Assembly: GCA_029717555.1 (NCBI GenBank)
Contig: JAMDHS010000016.1
Location: forward strand, 238,174 to 302,173
Direction of reading: 5' to 3'
Source of the DNA: Peribolospora baueri
Lineage: Eukaryota; Basidiomycota; Peribolosporomycetes; Peribolosporales; Peribolosporaceae
Length of the DNA stretch: 64,000 bases
This document shows positions 23,901 to 34,384 of the stretch, in pieces. Under the pieces are notes generated by a model that saw nothing but the letters and a program-made list of their open reading frames with translations, did not search any database and was not told the DNA's origin. The number at the start of each line of letters is the position of its first letter. The first letter of the stretch is position 1. The translations under genes and the position numbers were made by a program.

Positions 23901-25976
23901 TTCCCGAAAGGGTCGCGCACGACGAAGGATGGAAAAGCGTCGGATGTGGAGTGGGAAGCGGCGGCACGGGAGCGCGTGTTAGAAATTTGGCGAGGTTTGG
24001 TGGAGGGGACGCTCTTGGACCCTCGGGTCGACCTCACGAAGGAGGAGGACAAGGAGAGGGCTTTGGATGAGATAATGAGGTTGTTAGAAGGGGCAGGCCC
24101 GGACGTGAGGGGATCTTGGGGGCTGTGGCTCGCGCAAAAGGATCCTGCTCGGGGCATAAAGGTGAAGGGCCAAGTGTTTATCTCAACTCCGTCTGCCGTC
24201 GTGATCGATTTATAACATCTGGGATCTTTTTACAGATCTTGACCAGCTCGCCGCCGTCACGGAAGTCGAACGATGGTCCGGACGAGCGGCAGGTTTTGAG
24301 CAGTTTGCGAACGGTGGATGAGAGTGCAGCGCAGAAATATCTGGAGCATGTCGTGCTACAGGGTCGAAAAGAGGTAAGCGACCCTAATCCGAAGGGCCGA
24401 TTATTACCGACCTTTCTTAGTATGACAACAGGAGCTTTGACTGACACGCTTTTTCTTTTTGGCTCCGGCAATCGGTAGTCGGCCGACCTTCACGACGAAC
24501 TCATTCGTGGTTACCTGGACGACTTAACAACGGCATTAGCTGACCCATCCATTCGAGCAGAATTTGAGGCTATTGGTGAGAGCCATACCTGGTGGCTGCC
24601 GCGGCTACGCGAATCTTGATAACACTAACTCGTACGTCGCGACGCTTGGTCGTTTCGCGCGACAGTTCGTCACTTCCCCCTGTCACAGCCTCCGACCTCC
24701 TTTCCGACGTTTCTCTCCTCTCGCGTGCTCTCTCTCGCCCCTGAACACCAACCCGATCCTTCATTTACCCCTACGTCGTCTCATCGTCATTTAATCATCC
24801 GCCTAAAGTTAATTTTCGTCCTTCAAGGTTCACGTTTGTACGACGTCGAAAAGGTGAAGAGCAGGCTGGAGCAAGTGCCTCTGAAGAATTTGGCATTCGA
24901 AAGGGCCATCGTTGATGGAAAGGTGAGTGGACAGTTCTGTCTCGGAGGTTATTCGGCAAACGAAGCCCCGCGATGGCCTTGCTCATTTCTCGATGCCATT
25001 CAACAACTACATCAGCTCAACTCACATCAGTCCGCCCTGCGCGTTCTCGCGCTAGAACTCTCCGATTCCTCCTCCGCCGAGGCATACTGCGCCCAAGCCG
25101 GCGAAGCCGTCCCGCCCATTGTGGCTTCCTCGGTGGCACGAGACCACCCTGACCTTGAACGCTTCGCGCAGCTCGTCTCACGATCCCACTCCGCAGCCGC
25201 GAAGGAGAGAAAGAAGAGGTTGGGAGAAGAAAATGAGCAGGAGGAGAGGAGGGCGCTATTTAGGAGGCTGTTAGGCGTCTACATGGAGGGTGACGAGTGA
25301 GTTTTCCGCGCTGCTGCGGGCGGTCGGCATATTGATTGTCAACGAACCTGCTGTCGCCGCCTGTGCTGGCTCCATTGACTGCTCGCTGACCATCGCGCTT
25401 GCCGTTCGCCTTCTTCTGTGTCTGTGTTCTTTTTGCGCAATTTCTTTGGCCGTCCCTTTATGGCTATGCGTTCCCGCTCCTCTCCTTTCTAGTCCTAAAC
25501 TCGCCCCACTAGCTGCCTCGCTTCTACGCTCCCAAGCTCTCTACCTGTCCACCCTCGAAGTGCTCTCCCTAATCCCCTCCTCATGGCCCCTCCACCACCT
25601 ATCCCCCTTCCTCTCCAGCTCCTTCCGCCGCGGCCTCCATGCCCGCCAAGAGGGCTTGATCCTCAAGGCTCTGAGCTTGGGACAGAACCTGGAGACGCAG
25701 GAAAGGTGTTGGTTAGAACAGAGGAGCTTGGGGGGCGTTTTAAGGGAGGAGGGCGACGAGGAAGATGGGCCTGTCGGCGGTGCAGGCGGAGAGGAGATGG
25801 AAGTCGACGCGGGTGAGGACAGTCACAGGGACAAGGAGCTCAAGGGGACGGCGACGACGACGAAAGGGGAGGTCGCCGAAACGGACACTAAGACGCCTTT
25901 CGTGCCTTTCAGTTTGGACGCGGGGCCGAAGGAGAGAGGAAGTGTGTCTATGCCACCGACGTCTGCGCGGACCTAG
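20939..25976 (+). CDS. VPS3: Vacuolar sorting protein VPS3 (CORVET subunit; TGFBRAP1 family)
   Basis: A gene of about fourteen exons from ATG 20939 to TAG 25976. Seen: an N-terminal CNH-like beta-propeller region with EDNLYIGSSDGIICWYRL, IERILLMPAINKAAVLT, DHTLSFYALPDLAPI, FPGGAPLARLRRHHLCVAS and FLVTSHTADMTLGVFVK; then helical repeats with LYLTGLLAVHHLRNLRFIEA, TTALADPSIRAEFEAIG, SAAQKYLEHVVLQG, SALRVLALELSDSSSAEAYC and a C-terminal SLIPSSWPLHHLSPFLSSSF. Known: VPS3/TGFBRAP1 proteins combine a CNH domain with clathrin-heavy-chain-like repeats and form the Rab5-binding end of CORVET on early endosomes; VPS39 is the closest alternative. Exon limits that decide frame include 21581-21789, 21866-22166, 22269-22819 and 25493-25976. 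Two early introns have alternative limits (near 21279-21367 and 22820-22909). One acceptor just before 24829 is AAG. I do not see a C-terminal zinc motif. Confidence 0.83.
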
Positions 25977-26138
25977 AGCCGGCGGAGAACAACGTTCTCT
26001 ACCTAATGCATAATACCCATGTTTGTACGTTCCTCGCCGCGCTCGCAAGGAGAGATCTGCTTGACATCGTCCTCGCGCATGACGCGACTGAAATACCCGG
26101 GATCCTTCTAGCGTACACTCTCTCGGTCGACCGACTTC

Positions 26139-27749
26139 TCAGCCGTCCCATTTCCCCACTTCCGGATCCGGACCCATTTCAAAGCCGAGATTTTCCTCGA
26201 TCTCGACCACCTCCTCGCGGTCCATATTGTCCCTGACGGTTCCCCATAATCTGTTCAGAGATGAAGAAAGGGTCGCAATTTGAGCGGGCCGAGTTCAGGG
26301 ACCTGGCGGCGCGAGGACGAGCAACGGGGAAGAAAGGGTGGGCTCAGCTCTTTGAACGCCTTTCTCCTCGCCTGCCAAGTCTGTGAGGGGGGATTCCAGA
26401 CCCGATGCGGTGGGGGGAGGGTGGGTGAGCGATGACTATGCGCCATTTTTAAACCGACGCGGGAGAGCCGCGAGGCATCGTCACCTTCGACCAAAAGGCG
26501 TGGCTCTTCTCCAGCGCCTTCAACTCGCCGGCGGTGAGCGGCTTGCGTCCCGAACGGAGGAGGGAGAGGCGTCCTTCTAGTGAAGAGATCTGAAACAGGA
26601 CATATTCAATCACGCGCGTTCACGAGTTCGCAAGCAGTGCCGCGGGGAACCGCGCGTCACCTTGTCTTCTAACTCAGCGTTTTTGAGAGGAAGCTCTTCG
26701 GTCGTGGGGATTACGTTTATGTCGGCGAGCTCTGGACAAGAAAAGACACGGAAGACAGCGCCCGGCAAACGCATTTCCGCAATGGCAAATCAGAGCATAA
26801 GGAGTGCTGTCATGCACGCCTATGGGCACCGCATACACGCACCCCTTTCCAAGCGCTTCACTTTGTCCTTCACCTCGATGATCCTCTCTTTCCTCTGCTC
26901 GTTCTCTTTCTGCAGTTCCTTCAGGGCCTCTGAGGAGAGGGCTGACGAGGGGTCCTATACGAGATGGAGAAGAGGGGGATGAGTTGAGGTGGTGAGAATA
27001 CCTAAATGGACGTCGAACACGTTGCATCAGAGGGGTTAGTCGTTCAGATATGAGCTGCTGTCTACCTGCTTGGTGGCAAAGACGGTCTGTTTGCCTGACA
27101 GAGGCAGAAGAAAGCACATTATCAGGCGAGAGAGATGCGGCACGTTCAGAAAAACTCCGACCGCGCCACCCGGACATCATCGTCCCTCTCCGTCTCGGCC
27201 GCCGTGTCGCCGTTGACCGTCCGAGCTCACCGTACGTTTTCTGAAGGAGTAGGCCTTTCTCCGCCAGCGCGGTCAGCACCTTCTGCGCCGTCCCTTTCGA
27301 GACCTGGTTCTTGAGGTTGCAGCTGTGGAGGAGCGGAGCCGATGCGTGAATATGGACGCCAGCGCGGGACAGCGTGGGTGGATCAGCGGTCTCTCGACAA
27401 GTGGTGTTGACAACATTTGTGCAGTTTGGAAGGCATAAACGAGGATTGGGAGGAAGGAGAGGACGACAAACCTGACGTCGGTCGCGCCGTGAGGACGGTT
27501 CTGCCGTTTGAGGTAGTTCAGAATCAGAGCTTCGGCTGATGTGGCAGGTATACGGAGGCCGTTAGGGTTCAGAACCGGTGTTCAGCATGCTTGCTATTCA
27601 GCCGTCCTTTTCCAATGACAAAGGGCTCCAACACCTCCTGCTGGCATGCGGGGGGGGAGGGGGGGCAAGGGGGTGTTCGCCTTACCGTCGTCGCCCTTGA
27701 TGGTGGGAGGGACTTGGGCGTGAGTCGCGGACTTCGTCGCCTTGGGCAT
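26139..27749 (-). CDS. HOP2: Homologous-pairing protein HOP2 (meiotic recombination; TBPIP family)
   Basis: Nine or so small exons give about 227 residues. Seen, in order: MPKATKSATHAQVPPTIKGD; a winged-helix domain AEALILNYLKRQNRPHGATD, SKGTAQKVLTALAEKGLLLQ and KTYGKQTVFATKQ; a coiled coil DPSSALSSEALKELQKENEQ and RIIEVKDKVKRLE; then IPTTEELPLKNAELEDK, LEGRLSLLRSGRKPLTAGEL, FWSKTWQARRKAFKE, LWGTVRDNMDREEVVEIEEN and LGFEMG. Known: HOP2 with MND1 promotes Dmc1/Rad51 strand exchange in meiosis; the family is about 210-240 residues with exactly this order. The last intron is odd: the best protein join (KE to LW) lacks a GT donor (see findings). It is convergent with VPS3. Confidence 0.88.
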
Positions 27750-28109
27750 ATTCAATTGATCTCTTCTGGAAAAGCGACAATGTGCTGTGGAAGTTAGTAA
27801 GGGTATTGCAGCTGCGTTTTCCTGGCGAGGCGGCGATGATGGGAGGACGAGAAGGGCGACGTAGGACGTCAGACCGCTTATCCCTGACCGGCGGCGGCCC
27901 GTGCGCGCGATCGAGGTAAGCGGGCGAAGGGACGACGGCGACGATAACGTCGAGTAGGATAGCAACCACCGTGCTCCAAGCCAGACCGTCCATCCGGCAG
28001 GCAATAAAGGAGGCATAGAAACTGTTAAGCTCAGCGTCGTCCGCCTCACTTGACTGCGTGTCGAGTGGCACTCGGACGACGGCCCGTTGCTATCTCGCTT
28101 GCCCCACAG
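27750..28109. other. Interval between HOP2 start and P450 remnant
   Basis: About 360 nt that must hold the HOP2 promoter. It is far too short to encode the missing N-terminal half of the downstream P450, and I see no P450 motif here on either strand. Confidence 0.55.
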
Positions 28110-29284
28110 CTGATGAACGATGCGGCGAGGATTGACGACGCCGCCTCTTGTATCTCCTCCTCCCTCGCCCTCTACCAGACCAACTCCACGGCTCTAACCG
28201 CCTTCAAGGCGTTACAAGCAAGGGAACATGTCCTACGACACTCGGACATCAAGGTGCATCTCGTTCACACACTGTGCAGCGACGTTCCAGGGAGACTCCT
28301 TTTCTTTCTTTCTCCCGACTCGTCGATCTGAACGTCCGCTCTCGTTCGATCATGCGTCGGCCTGTGTGCAGGACCTCGTATGCACACAAGCCTGTTTAAA
28401 AGAAGGTGAGTTTGGTAAGAAAGGAGGCTCGTGCGTGTGTTCGCAAAGGGTCCACCTGCCATCTCACCGATAGAGCCAACTCTGGCTGCGACCACGTCTT
28501 CTAGCCCTGTACTTGCACCCACCCGTGCCGAAGAACCTCAAAGTGTCCTTGGGAGACGACGTCATCCATCCTTATCCCGCCAGCGGCACCAACGACCCTA
28601 CCGCCTCCGCCTCTCCTTTCGAAGACCGTTTGCCACCTGTGCCCGTCAAGGTGAGCTTCATCGACGGCGGGTCGAGCGCACACTTCGTATAAGCATATGA
28701 GGAGAAAGTCGAAATCGAATTTCCCTCCGATTCTCATCGCCCGCCCTTCTTCTTACAGGCCAGCGAGTACTGGAGCGATTGGGTGATGGCGCGCATGCCT
28801 GAGATCTGGGGGGACGATTGCGAGGAGTTCAAGCCTCAGCAATGGATCGAGGAGAACATGGGTCCTGATCGAGGCAAACAGGGGGGGCAAAAAGGGAGAA
28901 AGAAGACCTTGCGCAATTTCGGTTCTTGGAAGGCGCACTTCTTCAACGCCAGTGAGTGCTAATTCCTCCATCCCCTCCATTCCCGTGTTGCCGCAAGCTC
29001 GAACAAGGCAGCTCGGGTTTGGCGCATCCGCACCGACTGACTGAATCCCTCTCGGCATGGCCGATTCGACCGCCCGCATCGCAGGTCCTCGGATGTGCCT
29101 TGGCCAAACGCTGGCGACGTACGTGGCCATGGCCGTGACGTGCGCCTTGCTGAGCCGGTTCGAGATGCGCAAGACAAAAGAACAGGACCAGCTGCGCTTA
29201 CTCGATTCGATCACTCACCCCATCGCAAACCCCTATTCTGTACGAGTGAAGAGAAAGGAAAGGCGAACGAACGCGGGCAGGAAC
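28110..29284 (+). pseudogene. Decayed C-terminal half of a cytochrome P450
   Basis: Five P450-like exons can be spliced: 28110-28253, 28372-28405, 28505-28650, 28759-28951, and 29085 onward. Seen: a weak I-helix-like start (ARIDDAASCISSSLALYQ); LRHSDIKDLVCTQACLKEAL and YLHPPVPKNLKVSLGDDV; WSDWVMARMPEIWGDDCEEF and KPQQWIE; a heme-loop segment FNASPRMCLGQTLATYVAM; and the tail SITHPIANPYSVRVK. Known: P450s need E-x-x-R in helix K and F-x-x-G-x-R-x-C-x-G at the heme. Here the K-helix Arg is Tyr (EALY) and the heme-loop Gly is Ser (the codon is split by the intron, A|GT). The N-terminal half (membrane anchor to helix H) is absent, and HOP2 occupies the space upstream. No stop follows the normal P450 end. 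A truncated product could start at ATG 28113, but catalysis is very unlikely. Confidence 0.8.
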
Positions 29285-29572
29285 AAATGTAGGCGATGCG
29301 ATGCGATTCTCGCGCTGTATATACATTTGGATCGGATGGAGTGTATCTTGGCTTTGTATGGTACAGGGGGCGGGTGTTTAGTGCTTGACTGCGGCGACTT
29401 CCATGGCCTTCCGCCGACCTTCGATCACGACGTCGCCGAGCTCGTTCTCTTCAGGCCTACGAACATCGCCCTTCTCTGTTCGCTGCCCACCCCATTCTCT
29501 GTCCCATCTCCCGAAACACCGCCTCACAAACTCCCCGCACGAGCGCCGAAAAGCACTTCAAGCCAATTCGCC

Positions 29573-31257
29573 ATGACCACCTCCAACGTCGTCGCGCCAG
29601 AGGTTCTCTGGGCCCAGCGCAGCTCTGCGACCGAGCCGGAGAAAAACCTTGTTTACCTCACCATCAACGTGAGTCTCGCTCCCGTCAGTTTCTGTCTCCA
29701 CGCGTGTTCCTCGCATGGTATGGAGAGGAAGGGAGAGAAAGAAAGAGAGACGGGCGCCTCCCGAGCATGTGGGCGATGCGGAACGGGGGCACACTGTAGT
29801 GTCAAGAGACGGCGACGACCGCTCGAGCCCGATTCTGTTTCTCTTCTTGCGAGTCGCTGGCACCGTGGGCTGTATATGGACGGCCATGTTGGACAAAGCC
29901 GTTGGCTAAGACTGTTTCTGTGTTTTTGACTGATGCATCTTTACACCCTGCTCTACCGCTCCCTCCTCCGCTGCCCATGGTACCCACCCTCACCAGGTCC
30001 CAAACCTTCCCGAAAAGCCAAAGCTTGACATCCAGCCGAACCGCGTCTCCTTTGAGGCAGAGGTGGGCGACCCGAGCAAAGGCATCGAGAAGAGGCACTA
30101 CGCGTTTTCGTTTGAGCCTTTCAAGGAGATCGATCCGGAGGTGAGTCAGAGATGTGGCTAGGCGCGGATTGAGCTTGTTTGCTCGTCAGGTCGGGAGAAA
30201 GCGGCGGAGGCTTTCGGGGTTGGAAGGGAGTTTGAATATTGGGAGAGCAGGAGCGAGAGACGGTTCGAGAGTGACGCGTCAGGTATCCTGGGCGAACGGC
30301 GAGGCTGAATATCCTGAATGTCCTTGTTACCTTTGCGTCCCGACACGCTCCTCTCTCCCATCTCAACCTTGCCTTCCCTCAATCACCTTCCCCGCCCGCC
30401 TCACAGCACTCTCGCGTCCACCAGACCTCCAAGGCTTTGAGCCTCTTCCTGCGGAAGAAGGATGCTCAGCAGGAGTACTGGCCTCGCCTCACCAAGGAGA
30501 AGGCCAGGCTGCACAACGTCAAGACTGACTTCGAGAAGGTGAGTGAGCGCGGTTGTCAAGTTGCACCTGGGCCTTGGTCAGGCCCGTTAGAAGCAAAAAA
30601 TGCCCATGCTCATCCTTTCTTGACCTCGTCTCTGCGACGCCAGTGGGTCGACGAGGACGAGCAGGAGGGTGAGCTTGACGACGACATGCTCGGCGGCATG
30701 GGTGGAATGGACCCCAGCATGAGTGAGTAACTTTGCGTACATCTCGTAGCAGCGGTATACACTTGACTCACCGTTCGCGTTCAATGGTCGAGTGCTCACT
30801 GCGTTTCACCGCGCTCGCTTCTTGCAGTGGGCGGTATGGGCGGTGGCATGGGTGGCATGGGTGGCATGGGTGGTATGGGTGGTATGGGTGGTATGGGTGG
30901 TATGGGTGGTATGGGTGGTATGGGTGGCATGGGTGACATGGGCGGTATGGACATTCAGCAGGTAAGTTGTTCTGCGGATGTTTTCCAAGCGGACCTTTTC
31001 TCCGTCTCTGACTGCTATCTCTCTTCCGTTCCCGTACCCGTCCACAGATGCTCTCCCAGATGGGCCAGGGCGAAGGCGGTCCAGGCTTCGGTGAGGAGGA
31101 GGATGAGACCTCCGAGGAAGGCGAAGAGGTTGGCGAGGAGATGCCCAAGCTCGAGGAGGCCGGCGCCGAGAAGAAGGCGGACGAGCCCGCGGTGCCAGTT
31201 GCCCCTGCCGAGAAGGGCACCGAGGCGGCCGAGGCTGAGGCGGCCAAGGCGGAGTGA
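29573..31257 (+). CDS. SBA1: Hsp90 co-chaperone p23/SBA1
   Basis: Six exons (29573-29668, 29997-30140, 30407-30538, 30644-30722, 30828-30961, 31048-31257) give 264 residues. Seen: a CS domain with APEVLWAQRSS, NLVYLTINVPNLPEKPKLD, RVSFEAEVGDPSKGIEKRHY and FSFEPFKEIDPE; QQEYWPRLTKEKARLHNVKT and DFEKWVDEDEQE; then a Met/Gly repeat tail and an acidic C-terminus. Known: p23 clamps the ATP-bound Hsp90 dimer in the cytosol and nucleus; the W-x-R-L-x-K ... NVKTDF-x-K-W-x-D-E-D-E pattern is diagnostic. The tail is longer than in yeast Sba1 because of the MGG repeat. ATG 29573 was chosen as the family start, but the upstream frame is open back into the P450 remnant. Confidence 0.95.
30828..30950 (+). 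repeat. 9-bp minisatellite coding (Met-Gly-Gly)n in SBA1
   Basis: About a dozen tandem 9-nt units of the form GGTATGGGT/GGCATGGGT, nearly all synonymous variants, fill the exon 30828-30961. The encoded Met-Gly-Gly run ends in MGDMGGMDIQQ. Confidence 0.93.
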
Positions 31258-31694
31258 ACGAGGTGATGAAAGACACGCCTCGCCATCACTTTCGCTTTCG
31301 TACCTGGCTTCCCTTTTATCTTAGCCCTACGTCTACCCTGCGATCTCCGACGTCTTGGTTCCAAAAAACGTTTGGCCTCCGTGTAGTTAGTTCTGTAAGA
31401 ACGTCGCGGCTCTCAGACAGAGCGTCCTCGGCCGGACTTCCCGAAGAAGAGCCGAATGATCGTCGTCCGTTTATCGCGTATCCTTCAATGGCTGGGCGCC
31501 CACCAACGCCGCTCACAGCAACACGAGCGAGACACCCCGAGACGTGTAAGAAGGCGTCGAAGCTTTCCACATCAACTGGGAGCAAGAGAATTCCGAGAGC
31601 GGGACGAGTCTGCGCGCACGGGATATTCATTTACGCGCTTCGACGCGTGTCCGGCTTTCTCCCCTTCCACCAACTCACTCATCCCCACCGATCA
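31258..31694. promoter_or_regulatory. Interval between SBA1 and DFR1
   Basis: About 440 nt carrying the SBA1 3' end and the DFR1 5' region. The frame upstream of the DFR1 start is open but shows no family motif. Confidence 0.4.
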
Positions 31695-32863
31695 ATGCCT
31701 TCCTCCGCGACCGACGAGCCCAACTCCAACTCCAACATCACTGGAGAGGCAAATATGGCCGCTCCGTCCACGCCGACTCGCTCGTCGCTCCCTCTGACGC
31801 TCATCGCAGCGGCGACGTTATCCAACGGCATCGGCGCGGCGTCGCGCTTGCCTTGGCGACTGAAGAAGGAGATGGCTTATTTCAAGAGAGTCACGGAGGG
31901 AGTGGTCGAAGCTGACGGGGCACCTTTGTCTGGGATGAACGCCGTGGTGATGGGAAGGAAGAGCTGGGAGAGCATCCCTCCTCGCTTCCGACCGTTGAAG
32001 GGCCGTGCGAACGTGGTGATCAGCCGTGGGGCGACCGCAGACATGCTCGGGGTGTGAGGCTTCATCCGTCCTTCCTTCGTCCTTCCTTGGTTGCGTACGT
32101 GAGGTCCAGCGTGGGTGGTTCTGGTGTGCTCACCGAGGCCGACGGCCACGCCACTTTCCATTGCTCTTCACCTCGTCTCTCCAGGAATGAGTGCCAGGAC
32201 ACGCTCCTCTGCAACTCGTTCGCCTCTGCCGTCCAAGCTCTGTCCGACGCCACCACGTCCGCCCCTTCCATGACGTCTTCGTCCCCAACCTCGCCCTTTT
32301 CTGCGCCGGTTCACCGCGTCTTCCTCACTGGCGGCGCCCACCTGTACTCGCAATCCCTCCGTCTGCCCCATCCGTCAGAACGACCTTCCCCGTCGCACGC
32401 ATCGACGGACCCGGCGTCATCCTCAACCTCAGCGGCGGGGATATCAACATCTACAAAGAAAAAGGACGAGGACGAGGACGACCTGAGCAACGTACGGGCC
32501 CACGTCTCCACGCTCCTCATCACCCGCATCCTCTCCCCCGCCTTCCCTCAGTGCGACGTCTTCCTGCCAGAGTTCCGTTCCGATGCGCAGGTCGCCGCGG
32601 ACGAGGCGTTGGCGCGACGACAAGGAGAGGTCGCCCCCGATGCCATGGCCGGGCCCGACGGAGGCGAACCGCACACTTTCGCCGCCGCCGCCGCCGCCAC
32701 CGGTGCCGGCGCTGATTCGTTCCGACAAGCACGAGCCGGGAAAGGACTCTGGGAGCGCGCTTCCCACGACGAGCTGGAGCGGTTCGTCGGCTTTGAGGTG
32801 CCGCGAGGAGTCGTGGAAGAAGATGAAGTGCGATACGAATTCCAGATGTGGACGCATCGCTAG
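31695..32863 (+). CDS. DFR1: Dihydrofolate reductase with large insertion
   Basis: Two exons (31695-32053 and 32185-32863) give 345 residues, against about 190-210 in most fungi. Seen: an N-terminal Ser/Asn-rich extension; TLIAAATLSNGIGAASRLPW; RLKKEMAYFKRVT; NAVVMGRKSWESIPPRFRPL and KGRANVVISRG; then VHRVFLTGGAHLYSQSL, a Ser/Thr- and Lys/Asp-rich insertion of about 55 residues, VSTLLITRILSPAFPQCDVF and LPEF; a second low-complexity insertion; and a C-terminal strand VRYEFQMW. Known: DHFR reduces dihydrofolate with NADPH for thymidylate and purine synthesis; the G-x-x-G-x-x-x-x-LPW loop, the GRKSWESIP motif and F-x-TGG-x-x-LY are catalytic or cofactor-binding signatures, all present. The insertions fall between core strands, so the enzyme is probably active. 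Confidence 0.94.
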
Positions 32864-33055
32864 ACGTAGTCTAGATCGGTGACGGCGAGAAATTGCTACA
32901 CGAGTCATTTGATTGCCAGGTAACCTTGCATTATAAGCCTCTCTCGTTAGGAGAGCGGTGTCTGTGTGCTTCTAACTACACGGAACTATCGACGTGAGTC
33001 GTACCGTCCACTCATCGGCCTGCTCGTCCAGCCGGGATGCCATTTCAGATGGCCA

Positions 33056-34351
33056 TTACGCGTCGATACCACCGTGTGCCTCGATGACCTGCGCGAGACG
33101 GAAAGAAAAAATGGTACGACCCGAAGCCCGTTAGTTTGAAAAGGCGGCAAAAAGCGCTTCCGAGCGTTGTGGCGCCGGCGCAAGGCAAGAAAGACTCACG
33201 TCATCGATTTTGAGGACAGCTCGAACTGAGTGCATGGAATAAACGAACGACGGTGTCCAGGGCAGGATGGAAACCGCGTAAGTTAAGCCCGACTCCGCTC
33301 GGCGTCTGCACGGATCGAGACACCAGTAGAGGTCATAAAGAGAAAGGTCGCCAACGCACCGAGCTGGGTGGCGAGCAGGTACTGCTGCCGCTTGGAAATG
33401 AGCGGGTCGTAGACATGAGCCTCCTTCATGTCTGTATACAAGTAGAGACAAGCGAGGTGAGTCAGAGATGCTATCGTGCAGGAGAACCCCAGAACTTGGC
33501 TTTGAGCCGGAAGGCGACGATACAAACTACGCCGAGCGCCTGATACGACGGCTTACCATTGTTCCCGGAGGACATGCAATCGATGCCCAGCCTCGAGTTC
33601 CCCTCGGTTGCCTGCCTACTCTTTACATCGGCGAGCGTCTCAATAGGGCTGAGGCCCGAGTTCTCAGCCAAGGCGAGCGGGATTGCATCAAGCGCGGAGG
33701 CAAAGGCGCGCATGGCGTACTGCTCTATAGACGGAATCTCGTCCGCTGCTTTGGACACGGCGAGCGAGCACGAGATCTCGGCCGCGCCACCGCCGTATAC
33801 GACTCGATTGTCGACGACTAGGTTGCGCACTACGCAGATGGCATCGTGGAGAGCGCGCTTGGCTTCGTCAATGATCTGTTTGCGCAAAGGTGGAGTGTGC
33901 GAGAAATGGTGAGAAAAAGCAGCTTGACTTCTCGACCAACAGTATGACCTAGAGCAGCCTACGAAAGCGAATCCGCTCTATCCTGGCCAACTCACCATCT
34001 TGTTGCTGCCCCTCACGAACACGGTGACAGCCCTAGTGTTGGCGCACTCTTCGATCACGAGCATCTTGTCCCTCGTGGTGCCGAAGCCGACCTCGCGCAC
34101 GAGGCCTGCGTGACCGAGTTTTTCGGGCGTCAGGTCCTCAAAGCGAGGTACGATACGACCGTTCGTTGCGATCGCAATCAACTGGAGAAGGGACCGGAGA
34201 GCAGAGCCCGTGAAGAAACGTCTTTTGATCAGTGACACGGCCTCTTACGCTTCCGAAAGTAAGCGAACGGAAAGAGTCGAGTGAAACGACGTACTTCGAT
34301 CTCAGGACCGCCCACCCATCGCACGGCAGGCAAGTCATTCTGCATGAGCAG

Positions 34352-34384
<33 letters not shown>

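Noticed and set aside
25930-26236. + strand frame continuing after the VPS3 stop (KCVYATDVCADL ... LLAYTLSVDRLL), considered as a further VPS3 zinc-motif exon
   Set aside because: It does not fit the VPS3 C-terminal Cys pattern, needs an unsupported splice, and overlaps the last HOP2 exon on the other strand.
27594-28071. - strand frames upstream of HOP2 with a hydrophobic stretch, considered as an extra gene or an N-terminal extension
   Set aside because: HOP2 has a normal family start at 27749, and the upstream frame lacks splice support and motifs.
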